Shown here one piece after another: positions 53,284 through 62,109 of a stretch of 64,000 nucleotides of DNA (position 1 is its first letter; every line of letters starts with the position of its first letter). Both the position numbers and the translations under genes were made by a program. The notes beneath the pieces are model-generated. The model did not search any database. It had not been told where the DNA came from and saw nothing but the letters and a program-made list of their open reading frames with translations. The stretch covers positions 1-64,000 of the forward strand of contig NZ_AULV01000019.1 in assembly GCF_000422465.1 (NCBI RefSeq), read 5' to 3'. The DNA is from Paenibacillus harenae DSM 16969. GTDB taxonomy: Bacteria > Bacillota > Bacilli > Paenibacillales > Paenibacillaceae.

Positions 53284-53736
53284 ATGTCCGAAAAAATGCT
53301 GCCGTTGGATGATTTTTTGCAGCTGAACACTGATGAGCAGGTTGAGAAGCTAAAGCGTTGGAAGATGGATTATACGCTTAAGGATATTCGCGAGGCATGG
53401 AATTTTAAGCACTCGGCGCAATATTACATGCTGTTGAAGAAGCTGCGGATTTACGAAAGAGTCGTGAATAAGTCTGATAAATTTTATCCGGTGCAAGAGC
53501 AATTATTGGCTCAATCGAGCGGAAGCGGGGAGCGCGGCTGGAGAGGACAGGGTAACTACGCCGACCGTAAGCTGCCTTCGGACAGCTTCGATTATCATTT
53601 GAATACGACGTTAAGCGGCTCTGACTTGGCCGATAAGCTGGAACGAATCGCTTATTTCCTGAAAGGCGAGAATAAGGACGTATCCATCAAGCTGTCGATA
53701 ACCGCAGTTGAGCCGCAGGAAGAAGGGCAGGAATAA
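53284..53736 (+). CDS. Conserved-looking protein of unknown function with HTH-like N-terminus
   Basis: This 150-residue acidic protein has a helical N-terminal part; residues about 30-60 (YTLKDIREAWNF, YYMLLKKLRIYERV) could form a helix-turn-helix. The middle is Gly/Arg-rich, and the C-terminal part is a compact strand-helix segment ending in acidic residues. I recognise no family. A strong GGAGGGG at 53272-53278 supports ATG 53284. The 5' gap is AT-rich, consistent with its own promoter. Confidence 0.6.
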   Translation: MSEKMLPLDDFLQLNTDEQVEKLKRWKMDYTLKDIREAWNFKHSAQYYMLLKKLRIYERVVNKSDKFYPVQEQLLAQSSGSGERGWRGQGNYADRKLPSDSFDYHLNTTLSGSDLADKLERIAYFLKGENKDVSIKLSITAVEPQEEGQE

Positions 53737-53739
53737 ACG

Positions 53740-53781
53740 GAAGAACCGGGTCGCGGCGCCTATGCCGCAATCCGGTTCTTC
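53740..53781 (+). terminator. Hairpin after the unknown gene, probable terminator
   Basis: AAGAACCGG pairs with CCGGTTCTT with a further inner stem (GCGGC with GCCGC). The T tail is poor (CTTCC). Confidence 0.6.
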
Positions 53782-53876
53782 TTCCGTCTCATGACTAAAG
53801 TTCCAGGCTTGATCCATGAATTAGAAAAGAAATGTCGAATACTGGCATAATTTAACTTTTAATATCTTTATAGCAA

Positions 53877-54107
53877 TTACGCTTGCGAGCGCAGCTTGCC
53901 AAGCTCGGACACGAGCGCCTCAACCTCGCTGATGCTAAATTTTTCTTTCGAGGCAACGATCTCATACAGCTCCTTAATATCCTCATACTGCTCCACCTTG
54001 AAGTGGGAGGCCTGCATAGCGGCGGCAGAAGCCATCTTCAGCTTCGTCTTTATTTCATCGATCATGAAAGCGATATTTTCTACGGATTGCGTTTGCAAAT
54101 GGTTCAT
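53877..54107 (-). CDS. UPF0435 / DUF1128 small protein (YfkK-like)
   Basis: This 76-residue protein matches the UPF0435 family (B. subtilis YfkK): an N-terminal helix IAFMIDEIKTKLKMAS, then YEDIKELYEIVASKEKFSISEVEALVSELGKLR. It is predicted to be helical and cytoplasmic. The function is unknown. TAGGAGG precedes ATG 54107. Confidence 0.85.
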   Translation of the reverse strand: MNHLQTQSVENIAFMIDEIKTKLKMASAAAMQASHFKVEQYEDIKELYEIVASKEKFSISEVEALVSELGKLRSQA

Positions 54108-54292
54108 GGTGCGCCTCCTAAAAATGGAATTCGTTCCGGTTCATTTTTGTTATTGTACCATGTTTCAATGAACAATACCCGCAAATTGAACCTGGGCCTG
54201 AAATTCGATACAATGACAGAGTAACGAGCCAATTAAACATTTTATCATATAGGGCAGGTGCAGGAACGACGGAACAGAGGTTTGAGAGTGAA

Positions 54293-54814
54293 TTGAAGCA
54301 GTTTCTCGCATCGGTGGCGGAAGCCCATGCGGATCGCAGCAAAATCATAGTTGTTTGTATAGGAAGCGACCGTTCGACCGGGGATTCGTTTGGCCCGCTG
54401 ACAGGAACGATGCTGAAGGAGCTGGGCTGGCCGAACGTGATCGGCACGCTGGAGAAGCCGTGCGACGCGCATGCCGTGGAGCGTGAGACGCTTGAGCTTC
54501 GGGAGGATCACGTCGTGATCGCGATCGACGCTTGTCTTGGCCAACAAAAATCGGTGGGCAGCTTTATTCTGGCCGACAAACCGCTTCAGCCAGGCAAAGC
54601 AATCGGCAGGCGGCTGCCTGCAATCGGACATTACAGCATAGCAGGCGTCGTTAATAGGAACGGTCCGAAGGCGTACTGGAAACTGCAGACGACCTCGCTT
54701 TTTCTCGTACTGCAAATGGCAAAGGAAGCGGCGTTAGCCATACATACCGCCTGGAGCGGAAGCCCGGAGCGAACGCTGGCGGGCAATCCGGATACACGAA
54801 TACGAATCATCTAA
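54293..54814 (+). CDS. yyaC: Spore protease-like YyaC family protein
   Basis: This protein of about 173 residues matches the YyaC family of sporulation proteins related to the germination protease Gpr: VVCIGSDRSTGDSFGPLTG (about residues 20-38) and IAIDACLG. The only usable start in frame is TTG 54293, with AGAGG 12 bases upstream; YyaC of B. subtilis is somewhat longer at the N-terminus (from memory). The hydrolase gene follows by 15 bases and may be in the same operon. Confidence 0.85.
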   Translation: MKQFLASVAEAHADRSKIIVVCIGSDRSTGDSFGPLTGTMLKELGWPNVIGTLEKPCDAHAVERETLELREDHVVIAIDACLGQQKSVGSFILADKPLQPGKAIGRRLPAIGHYSIAGVVNRNGPKAYWKLQTTSLFLVLQMAKEAALAIHTAWSGSPERTLAGNPDTRIRII

Positions 54815-54829
54815 AGGAGTGGGCAAGAA

Positions 54830-55690
54830 ATGAGCAGAGAAGAAGTTACCGTCCAATCGATTGCGCAGCGCAAGCTTCGGCTGAATAACGGAGTCGAGCT
54901 GGCATATTACGATTCGCATGCGGAGGACGGCGGAGCGGCTGACGGAATAGCCGATGTCGTAGTCCTGCTGCACGGTTATTGCGGAAGCTCGGCTTACTGG
55001 GAGCCTATTCTGGATGAGCTGGAGCCTTCAGTCCGCATTATTGCCCCGGACTTAAGAGGCCACGGGCTCAGCTCGTCACCGGGCGACGACACGTACACGA
55101 TGGAATTGTATGCGGATGATATCGCTTCCATGCTGATCCAGCTGCAAATCCATAATGCCATTATGCTCGGACATTCGCTGGGCGGATATATTACGCTTGC
55201 CTTCGCCCAGAGATACGGCAAGAAGCTGTCGGGCTTCGGCCTGATTCACTCGACCTCTCTTGCGGATAGCGACGCTGCCAAGCAGAATCGCGATAAGGCG
55301 GTTGCCGCGCTGCAGACAGACGGCGTAGAAGCTTTTGTCGGAGGACTGATTCCGAAATTGTTCGCGCCGGGCAACGCTGAAGCGATGGAGGGAGAGATCG
55401 AACAGGCGATACGGATCGGATACGGGACCTCTCTTCAGGGGGCAATCGCGACGGCGAAGGGCATGAAAGCGCGGGTTAACCGCTCGCATGTCATTGAGAG
55501 CTCTTCGCTGCCCGTCCTGCTCGTCTCCGGTGAGAGCGATCAACTCATTCCGAAAGAAAGCACCTTTGCCGCGGTTAACGCTGCGACGAAGCAGGTGTCG
55601 CTTGCAGGCGCAGGCCATATGGGGATGGCGGAACAGCCGAAGGAGATGGCATCGGCTATCCTCGGTTTCGTCAAGCAGATTCGCGGTTAG
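54830..55690 (+). CDS. Alpha/beta-hydrolase
   Basis: This 286-residue protein has an HGYCGSS oxyanion segment (about residue 48), the nucleophile elbow LGHSLGGYITLAF (serine about residue 108), an aspartate in VSGESDQLIP (about residue 232) and a histidine in LAGAGHMGMAEQP (about residue 263), so the catalytic triad is complete. AAAGGAG precedes ATG 54830. The substrate is unknown. Confidence 0.88.
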   Translation: MSREEVTVQSIAQRKLRLNNGVELAYYDSHAEDGGAADGIADVVVLLHGYCGSSAYWEPILDELEPSVRIIAPDLRGHGLSSSPGDDTYTMELYADDIASMLIQLQIHNAIMLGHSLGGYITLAFAQRYGKKLSGFGLIHSTSLADSDAAKQNRDKAVAALQTDGVEAFVGGLIPKLFAPGNAEAMEGEIEQAIRIGYGTSLQGAIATAKGMKARVNRSHVIESSSLPVLLVSGESDQLIPKESTFAAVNAATKQVSLAGAGHMGMAEQPKEMASAILGFVKQIRG

Positions 55691-55715
55691 TGAACCGGAG
55701 AGGGAGTGGAGTCCG

Positions 55716-56360
55716 TTGTTCCAGCGCGATTATTTCATGAGAATGATCGAACAGATGACCGAAGCCGTCGGACAAATTATGAATTTAAGGCGGCAGCGCA
55801 AGCATGAGGAGGCTCTGCTCTATATTGACGACCTGCTCGAGAAGCGGTTTCGTCTGAGCAGCAAGCTCGTCCGATCTTTATCCGACGAGGACCTTATGAA
55901 GATGATGACGACGAACGGCGTAGCGGAAACCGGCCAGTTGGAAGCAATCGCCGTATTGACCGCGCAAGAAGCCCGGCTTTACGATGACCTGCGGCGCGTC
56001 GATGAAAGCTATGCGGCAGGCTTAAAGGCGCTGCAGCTGTTCGTGCGGCTGTCTCTGCTTGGAGCCGAACCGGCCATTATGGATCCGCGCGAGCAGATCG
56101 GGAAGCTGCTGAAGAAGCTGAGTCCATATGAGCTTCCCGTACCGACAAAGCGGCTTCTGATCGAATGGCATGAAGCGGAAGGGCAGTATGATTTAGCGGA
56201 AAATATAATGCATGAGCTGTTGGAAGACCGCGAGTTGAACCCGGAAGAGGCGGAAGAGGTTTATCGCCGGATGCTGCTGCAAAGCGACGAACGGCTGAGG
56301 GCTGGAGGCTTGCCGCGCGAAGAGGTCGAGCAGGCGCTTCAGGCATTGGCAAAGGGATAA
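55716..56360 (+). CDS. DUF6483-like helical protein of unknown function
   Basis: From TTG 55716 this encodes 214 residues, almost all helical and rich in Leu, Glu and Arg (MTEAVGQIMNLRRQRKHEEA near the start). The longer frame to 55488 overlaps the hydrolase gene and lacks a ribosome site; GAGAGGGA at 55697-55704 supports the TTG. I place it in DUF6483 from memory of similar Paenibacillus proteins, with modest certainty. TPR-like helical pairs are possible in the C-terminal half. Confidence 0.65.
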   Translation: MFQRDYFMRMIEQMTEAVGQIMNLRRQRKHEEALLYIDDLLEKRFRLSSKLVRSLSDEDLMKMMTTNGVAETGQLEAIAVLTAQEARLYDDLRRVDESYAAGLKALQLFVRLSLLGAEPAIMDPREQIGKLLKKLSPYELPVPTKRLLIEWHEAEGQYDLAENIMHELLEDRELNPEEAEEVYRRMLLQSDERLRAGGLPREEVEQALQALAKG

Positions 56361-56399
56361 ATATACGCTGCGAATAAGAGTAGGAGTGAAGCATGCAGG

Positions 56400-57575
56400 A
56401 TGACAGAGCAATGGCAGCAAGATATAGAGAAATGGATGAAGGGCGGAGAGCTGCTGCAGGCAACTTTAAGCCAGCTGAAGAGGAAGGACGGCGACGCCTC
56501 TCCCAAGACCGTCGTACGCCCTATTCAGTTGAAGAACGGGCTGCATTTTCAGTTCGAGTATCATTTTGCGAATAAGGTTACGCATGAGAATGTAACGGCA
56601 GCCGGGGCGGCGGGCCGGTTGATCGATCTGTTGTCTGGGCATTACCGTCAAGCGCTTCTTAAGACGCCGGAGGCGGACGTGCAGCTGCTGTTCAGCAAAA
56701 AAGGGAAGGCTTCCGTCCTCACCAAGGCTCCTAGCGGAGGCGCGCGCCCGCTCAGCCTGGAGCACAACCGGCAGAAGCAGCGCGTGCTTGAAGAGGGCAA
56801 AGCGGCCCCTTTCCTGGTCGAGCTTGGCATTATGACCCCCGCAGGGCTGGTCCATGCGAAGAAGCAGGACAAGTATCGGCAAATTAACCGTTTCCTTGAA
56901 ATGGTTACCGACGTGCTTGCATATTTACCTATGGACCGCGAGCTGACGATTGTGGATTTCGGCTGCGGAAAATCTTATTTAACGTTTGCGCTCTATCATC
57001 TCCTGGCGGTTGAACAGCAGCGTAAAATCAATATTATCGGCCTTGATTTGAAAGCGGACGTCATCGCATTCTGCTCGGAGCTTGCCGGGAAGCTCGGATA
57101 TGACCGGCTCAGGTTCCTTGTAGGAGACATTGCCGATTACGAAGAGCTTCAGTCCGCCGATATGGTGGTCACGCTGCATGCTTGCGATACGGCGACGGAT
57201 GCCGCCCTGGCGAAAGCGGTCAATTGGGGGGCATCGGTCATTATGTCGGTTCCTTGCTGCCAGCATGAGCTGTTCAAGCAAATAAGCAATGACACGCTGG
57301 CGCCGATCTTGTCGCAAGGACTGCTGAAGGAGCGCTTTGCCGCGCTTGCGACCGATGCGGCCCGAGGCACGCTGCTGGAGGCGCTGGGCTACAAAGTCCA
57401 GATGCTGGAGTTCGTTGATCCCGAGCACACGCCCAAAAATCTGCTGATCCGCGCGGTGAAGAATGAAAAACATGCCTTTTCTGCGAAAAAGTGGGAGCAG
57501 TATGAGCGGTTCCGCGAGCTCTTGCAGATTACTCCTTCGCTGGAGAGCATGCTGTCCGATCAATGGCCGGGATAG
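56400..57575 (+). CDS. SAM-dependent methyltransferase (Methyltransf_32-like)
   Basis: This 391-residue protein has an N-terminal domain of about 160 residues and a Rossmann methyltransferase core with TIVDFGCGKSYLTFALYHLL (motif I, about residue 190). The late segment VTLHACDTATDAALA and VPCCQHEL match the Methyltransf_32/tRNA-modifying group. It follows the preceding helical protein by 39 bases. The substrate is unknown; RNA is a reasonable guess. Confidence 0.8.
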   Translation: MTEQWQQDIEKWMKGGELLQATLSQLKRKDGDASPKTVVRPIQLKNGLHFQFEYHFANKVTHENVTAAGAAGRLIDLLSGHYRQALLKTPEADVQLLFSKKGKASVLTKAPSGGARPLSLEHNRQKQRVLEEGKAAPFLVELGIMTPAGLVHAKKQDKYRQINRFLEMVTDVLAYLPMDRELTIVDFGCGKSYLTFALYHLLAVEQQRKINIIGLDLKADVIAFCSELAGKLGYDRLRFLVGDIADYEELQSADMVVTLHACDTATDAALAKAVNWGASVIMSVPCCQHELFKQISNDTLAPILSQGLLKERFAALATDAARGTLLEALGYKVQMLEFVDPEHTPKNLLIRAVKNEKHAFSAKKWEQYERFRELLQITPSLESMLSDQWPG

Positions 57576-57608
57576 CCCAAAATAAGCGGGCCAGCGCAAA
57601 ATAGGCAA

Positions 57609-57637
57609 TTGTCGATACATTTAACATTTGCTACAAT
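57609..57637 (+). promoter_or_regulatory. Sigma-A promoter for the diguanylate cyclase gene
   Basis: TTGTCG (57609-57614) and TACAAT (57632-57637) are separated by 17 bases, about 38 bases before the start at 57675. Confidence 0.5.
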
Positions 57638-57674
57638 GGATTAAGAAGGCTATCAAATGAATGGGTGAACCGTA

Positions 57675-59360
57675 TTGGAATGGATGATCTGGCTAGACTT
57701 TAGTATGTTTCTAGTGCTGCTCGGCTTGTTTTTCTACGTGTTTGCTTCTAGCTCCGTTACGGTACTGCACCGAATCTATTTATTGCTTCATATCATCTTT
57801 ATGATATGGCCTCTTTTTCAGTTTATCTCGCAAACAACATCCTCGGATATATTCAGAAATTTCTACCTGACCGTATCATATATCGATCTCTCTTTACTTG
57901 GTATAGGGTGGTTCGTATTTATCGTCTTTCTCACCGGCCAGTCGTATGTCATACGAAAGAGCCGGTTGTTCATTTTGTCGATACCGGCGCTGATCTCGGT
58001 TGCAGTCGTTCTTATTAACCCGGATGATCTTTTTCTCAGGCTAAGCGAGCAGCAGGATTCCTTCAAGCAGCTCCAGCACGGTCCGTTGTACTGGGTCATG
58101 ATTGCGCAGCTGCTGCTCTATATGGCGGTATCCGTTATTATTATGCTGCACCGGCTGCGCGGCGATGTTTCGGACAGGCAGCGGACGCTTATCAGGACGG
58201 CAATGACCGGCATGTTCACGCTTTTGATGTTCTCCCTTTCGGATTTATTTATGAACGTGCTGCTCACGGATTACCTCACGCGTTATATCCCGCTGATTTC
58301 TGTCGGCATGGTTTTTGCCGCCGTCTATTTGGTTCATGCCATTGGGCGCAACAAGGTGTTCGATATCATCCAGATGGTTCAACGCGATGTGATGAATACG
58401 ATGTCAATGGGCATCATCGTGCTGGATGAGAACAATACGATCATCGAAGTGAACAAAGCGATCAAGCCGATTATAAGACTGCGGGTCGGAGATAAATTTA
58501 ACGCCGCCGTCGTTGTCTCTCAGTTCAAGGGAGAGACGGCCAAGGAGCTGGAAGCATTCTTCGGGGAGGAGCGGAAACGTCCGCACGAGCGGCTGGAATT
58601 CGAGCTGACCATCGAAATGGACCCGTACCGCCACGTTATCGTACAGTCGGCTCCGATCCTGAATCACCGCAAAGCGATAGTCGGGCGAGTGCTCACCTTC
58701 CAGGACGTCACGGAGCTGAGGCTGCTGGTCGAGGAAACGAACATGCAGAACGAACAGCTTCAGGACCGGAACCGCGATCTGCTCATTATGCAGGACGAGC
58801 TGTTCCAGGCGAACAAGAAGCTGGAGCATATGGCGATTACGGACGGGCTTACCGGCTGCTATAATCGCCGCTATCTGCTGCATAAGCTGGAGCAGGAGAT
58901 CGTCACGAATATCCGGTACGGCATTCCTTTCTCGATCTTTTTGTTCGATCTGGATTACTTTAAGTCGATTAACGATACATACGGTCATTTAGTCGGTGAC
59001 GAGGTGCTGTGCAGCACGGTCGATGTCGTCCGCAGGGCGCTTCGCCTGACCGACGTGCTGGCGCGGTACGGCGGTGAAGAATTCACCGTATACTTGCCGC
59101 ATACCAACCGGGACCAGGCGGATATGATCGCGCAAATGGTCATGGAATCGGTGGAACAGAACAAAGTGTTTACGGGCACAAGCGAACAGGCATTAAGCGT
59201 AACGATCAGTATGGGGGTCATCTCCATCGAGCATTTCGAGCCTTCTGATCTCGACGATCCGAAAGCTTTTTTGAGAGAGCTGCTATCGCAGGCCGACGCG
59301 GCGCTGTATGAAGCGAAATACAGCGGCCGCAATAAGATTGTCAAGCGAAAGCTTGCCTAG
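57675..59360 (+). CDS. Membrane diguanylate cyclase (7TM, PAS, GGDEF)
   Basis: This 561-residue protein has seven hydrophobic segments in the first 225 residues (hisK_N-like 7TM region), a PAS-like domain (about 235-360), a coiled linker (EETNMQNEQLQDRNRDLL) and a GGDEF domain. The active loop is GGEEF (residues 466-470), competent for c-di-GMP synthesis, and FLFDLDYFKSINDTYGH carries the metal aspartate. No RxxD inhibitory site is evident immediately before the loop. It starts at TTG 57675 after GGGTGA. An HD-GYP gene follows. Confidence 0.9.
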   Translation: MEWMIWLDFSMFLVLLGLFFYVFASSSVTVLHRIYLLLHIIFMIWPLFQFISQTTSSDIFRNFYLTVSYIDLSLLGIGWFVFIVFLTGQSYVIRKSRLFILSIPALISVAVVLINPDDLFLRLSEQQDSFKQLQHGPLYWVMIAQLLLYMAVSVIIMLHRLRGDVSDRQRTLIRTAMTGMFTLLMFSLSDLFMNVLLTDYLTRYIPLISVGMVFAAVYLVHAIGRNKVFDIIQMVQRDVMNTMSMGIIVLDENNTIIEVNKAIKPIIRLRVGDKFNAAVVVSQFKGETAKELEAFFGEERKRPHERLEFELTIEMDPYRHVIVQSAPILNHRKAIVGRVLTFQDVTELRLLVEETNMQNEQLQDRNRDLLIMQDELFQANKKLEHMAITDGLTGCYNRRYLLHKLEQEIVTNIRYGIPFSIFLFDLDYFKSINDTYGHLVGDEVLCSTVDVVRRALRLTDVLARYGGEEFTVYLPHTNRDQADMIAQMVMESVEQNKVFTGTSEQALSVTISMGVISIEHFEPSDLDDPKAFLRELLSQADAALYEAKYSGRNKIVKRKLA

Positions 59361-59395
59361 TAGCCTGAACCAACCTGTTCAGGCTATTATTCTTG
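59361..59395 (+). terminator. Terminator after the GGDEF gene
   Basis: Ten-base arms TAGCCTGAAC and GTTCAGGCTA with a six-base loop are followed by TTATTCTT. Confidence 0.85.
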
Positions 59396-59487
59396 CATGT
59401 TAACGAATAGAAAGCCGACATTATTTCTGATAGAATAGGGACATCCGGTTGCGACGCTATAACGATAGAAGGCGGGAACGAAATCTA

Positions 59488-60570
59488 ATGAGAAAAGTGC
59501 AAATTGGAATGGTCAAACCCGGTGATAAAATAGCGAAGCCCATTTTTCAGGAAAACGGCAACGTGCTTCTTGGCGAAGGCGTTGAACTGAATGCCCGGTA
59601 TATCGATCGTCTCGCCAATATGGGGATCGATTTTTTATTCATTGAGGATGGTATGACGGAAGACCTGATTCCCGAGGACGCCATTCGCGATGAAGTCCGT
59701 AAAAAAGCGGTCGACACCATTTATAAAACGATGAATTCCTTCCAAGACCAGGCCGTATCGAAGAACCGGACGATCGCTCCGGATATGGGACGCAGCTTTC
59801 GGGCGATTTTCGGAGAAATTATGCAGGACTTGGCGACCAGGCCGAATATCCTTGTCAACTTAACAAGCATCCATGCAATGGACGCATACTTATTTCAGCA
59901 CTCCTTTAACGTAGCGGTGCTCGCAGGCATTATGGGCATCGCCAAGGGCTATAACCGCAACCAGCTGGAGGAGCTTGGCATCGGCGCCTTGCTATTTGAT
60001 ATCGGGATGACCAAAGTTCCGCAAAAGCTGCTGACCCATTCGGGTCGCCTGAAGGAGGAAGAACTTCGGCTCGTCCAAAACCATACCAAGGAAGGCTTCG
60101 ATATTTTACGGAAGTATCACGATATATCGATTGTCTCCTCGCATTGCGCGCTGCAGCATCATGAGCGCTTCAACGGAACCGGATATCCGCGCGGTCTGAA
60201 GGGGAACGAAATTCATATGTACGCCCAAATCGTCGGCATTGCGGATACGTTTGACGCATTGACATCGCCGCGGCCGCACCGTAAGCGGCATACGGCTAAC
60301 GAAGCGATCGAGTTCCTGTTCGCTGCCGGCGGGACGTACTTCGATATCGAATTGATAAAGCTCTTTTGCAAGCATATCTCGATTTATCCGATATCCACGT
60401 CGCTGCTGCTCAGCACGGGCCAGGTCGGCGTCGTATCGGAAAATAATGAGCTGGCGGTACATCGGCCGCGCGTGCGCATCATTATGGAGAAGGATGGAAC
60501 GCAGCCGAAAGAGCCGTACGAGATCGAGCTTAAGGACGAGCTTTATATTACGATCGTAAAAGAGCTCTAG
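59488..60570 (+). CDS. HD-GYP domain protein with a substituted metal-site histidine
   Basis: This protein of 360 residues is laid out like an HD-GYP phosphodiesterase. The first histidine (QHSFN, His138) and the GYP loop (HHERFNGTGYPRGLKG, GYP at 232-234) are intact. The HD motif itself reads LLFDIGM, with Phe170 in place of the metal-binding histidine. It may have reduced activity or act as a c-di-GMP sensor. The N-terminal 100 residues form the usual DUF3391-like part. The start used is ATG 59488; TTG 59449 is upstream in frame without a better ribosome site. Confidence 0.85.
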   Translation: MRKVQIGMVKPGDKIAKPIFQENGNVLLGEGVELNARYIDRLANMGIDFLFIEDGMTEDLIPEDAIRDEVRKKAVDTIYKTMNSFQDQAVSKNRTIAPDMGRSFRAIFGEIMQDLATRPNILVNLTSIHAMDAYLFQHSFNVAVLAGIMGIAKGYNRNQLEELGIGALLFDIGMTKVPQKLLTHSGRLKEEELRLVQNHTKEGFDILRKYHDISIVSSHCALQHHERFNGTGYPRGLKGNEIHMYAQIVGIADTFDALTSPRPHRKRHTANEAIEFLFAAGGTYFDIELIKLFCKHISIYPISTSLLLSTGQVGVVSENNELAVHRPRVRIIMEKDGTQPKEPYEIELKDELYITIVKEL

Positions 60571-60667
60571 CACGAATGAGATGAAAAAAGATTCGACCTG
60601 GGAGCCTGACCAGACCGTTCCTCATAGGCTTGCATATGTTAATGTATATGCGGGAAGGAGGAATGAC

Positions 60668-61027
60668 ATGGCTGCCGGTCATCGGGTCAAACCGTTATAT
60701 TACGGACCTAAGGGCAAGAAAAAGGTAATAAGGAGGACGGCTAAAGCCGGTACGCTTCAGAACGGACCGACTTTAAACCGGCTGACGGTATTGTGGGTGA
60801 ACAATAACGGGGTTCCCTTCGATACAACCGGCTTTAACGCGGCGTTGTACAGAGGCGGCATACTTGTGCAGACCGCTCGTTTCGACCGCTTCGGCGTCGT
60901 TTTTTTCAGTTTGGTAGGCACGCTTACGACCGTATCCTATACGATTCAGCTGTATGACAATGCAGGCAGAGTGTTCCGGCAAAGCACGATTCCGGCAGGT
61001 GTAGAGGCGTTTGCGGTTATCGGTTGA
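60668..61027 (+). CDS. Small basic protein of unknown function
   Basis: From ATG 60668 (AAGGAGG at 60655-60661) this encodes 119 residues. The N-terminus is very basic (KPLYYGPKGKKKVIRR). The remainder is predicted beta-strand (LTVLWVNNNGVPFDTTGFN, VSYTIQLYDNAGRVFRQ), like a small surface or coat beta-sandwich. The frame is open from 60581, but that start has no ribosome site. No family is recognised. Confidence 0.6.
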   Translation: MAAGHRVKPLYYGPKGKKKVIRRTAKAGTLQNGPTLNRLTVLWVNNNGVPFDTTGFNAALYRGGILVQTARFDRFGVVFFSLVGTLTTVSYTIQLYDNAGRVFRQSTIPAGVEAFAVIG

Positions 61028-61036
61028 TTTTTCTGA

Positions 61037-61090
61037 AAACCTCCCAGGTGGGCGGCGGTCATGCCGTTTGCCGGGGAGGTTTAATTTTTG
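61037..61090 (+). terminator. Terminator after the small basic protein gene
   Basis: AAACCTCCC pairs with GGGAGGTTT, with inner GGCGG/CCGTT-type pairing, followed by AATTTTTG. Confidence 0.8.
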
Positions 61091-61170
61091 CATGAAGGGA
61101 ACTTCCTTTAAAAATGATAGTGTTTAAGGTAAAATAATGAGAAATAGAACGATAAGGGGCGTGCGTTCGC

Positions 61171-62040
61171 ATGGGGGCATTACAGCACCACAAGCTGTCG
61201 AAGCTGGAGGTGCTGCGAAGAGTGCTGTTTATAACGCTTGGAGCGGTTCTCGTTTCGGTAGGTCTGGAAATTTTTCTCGTACCCAATCACATTATTGACG
61301 GCGGTATTGTCGGAATTTCCATTATGGCATCCCATTTGTCAAAAATTCCTCTCGGTCTCTTTTTATTCGTATTAAATCTTCCTTTTCTGTTTCTTGGCTA
61401 TAAGCAAATCGGCAAGACGTTCGCGCTCTCAACGCTTTATGGCGTAAGCGTCATGTCGATCGGCACGTTTCTGCTTCATCCGGTCCCGCCGCTAACGGTA
61501 GAGCCGTTCCTCGCGGCGATATTCGGCGGCGTCGTATTGGGTGTCGGCGTCGGCTTGGTCATCCGTTTCGGAGGCTCGCTGGACGGCACCGAGATTGTCG
61601 CCATATTGTTTAACAAGCGCCTTCCCTTATCGGTTGGCGAAACCGTTATGTTCTTGAATTTATTCATTCTCGGCAGCGCGGGTTTCGTGTTCGGCTGGGA
61701 TCGGGCGATGTTTTCGCTCATCGCCTATTACATCGCTTACAAAATGATTGACGTGACGATCGAAGGCTTCGACGAATCGAAGTCCGTATGGATCATAAGC
61801 GAGGAAGCGAAAGAGATAGGCGCGGCCATCATGAGCCGCCTTGGCCGAGGCGTCACGTATTTGCACGGAGAGGGCGGATTTACGGGCGGGAGCAAGCATG
61901 TTATTTTTTGTGTCATTACCCGGCTTGAGGAGGCTAAGCTGAAATCGATTGTCCATGAGCTTGATCCCGCGGCCTTCCTCGCGGTCGGAAATATTCACGA
62001 TGTGAAGGGCGGACGGTTTAAGAAACGGGATATTCACTAA
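61171..62040 (+). CDS. YitT family membrane protein
   Basis: This 289-residue protein has five to six membrane helices (residues about 15-190), including FLVPNHIIDGGIVGISIM and GGSLDGTEIVAI, the YitT repeats. A C-terminal DUF2179 domain (ISEEAKEIGAAIMSRLGRGVTYLHGEGGF onward in shorter parts) follows. The function is unknown; some members are linked to transport. GGGGCG precedes the ATG. Confidence 0.9.
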   Translation: MGALQHHKLSKLEVLRRVLFITLGAVLVSVGLEIFLVPNHIIDGGIVGISIMASHLSKIPLGLFLFVLNLPFLFLGYKQIGKTFALSTLYGVSVMSIGTFLLHPVPPLTVEPFLAAIFGGVVLGVGVGLVIRFGGSLDGTEIVAILFNKRLPLSVGETVMFLNLFILGSAGFVFGWDRAMFSLIAYYIAYKMIDVTIEGFDESKSVWIISEEAKEIGAAIMSRLGRGVTYLHGEGGFTGGSKHVIFCVITRLEEAKLKSIVHELDPAAFLAVGNIHDVKGGRFKKRDIH

Positions 62041-62109
62041 TGCTGATAGCAGGGGATTCGCGAGGAAACATGACGGATTAAGGATTTCGTTTTGAAGGGG
62101 ATAAACGTT

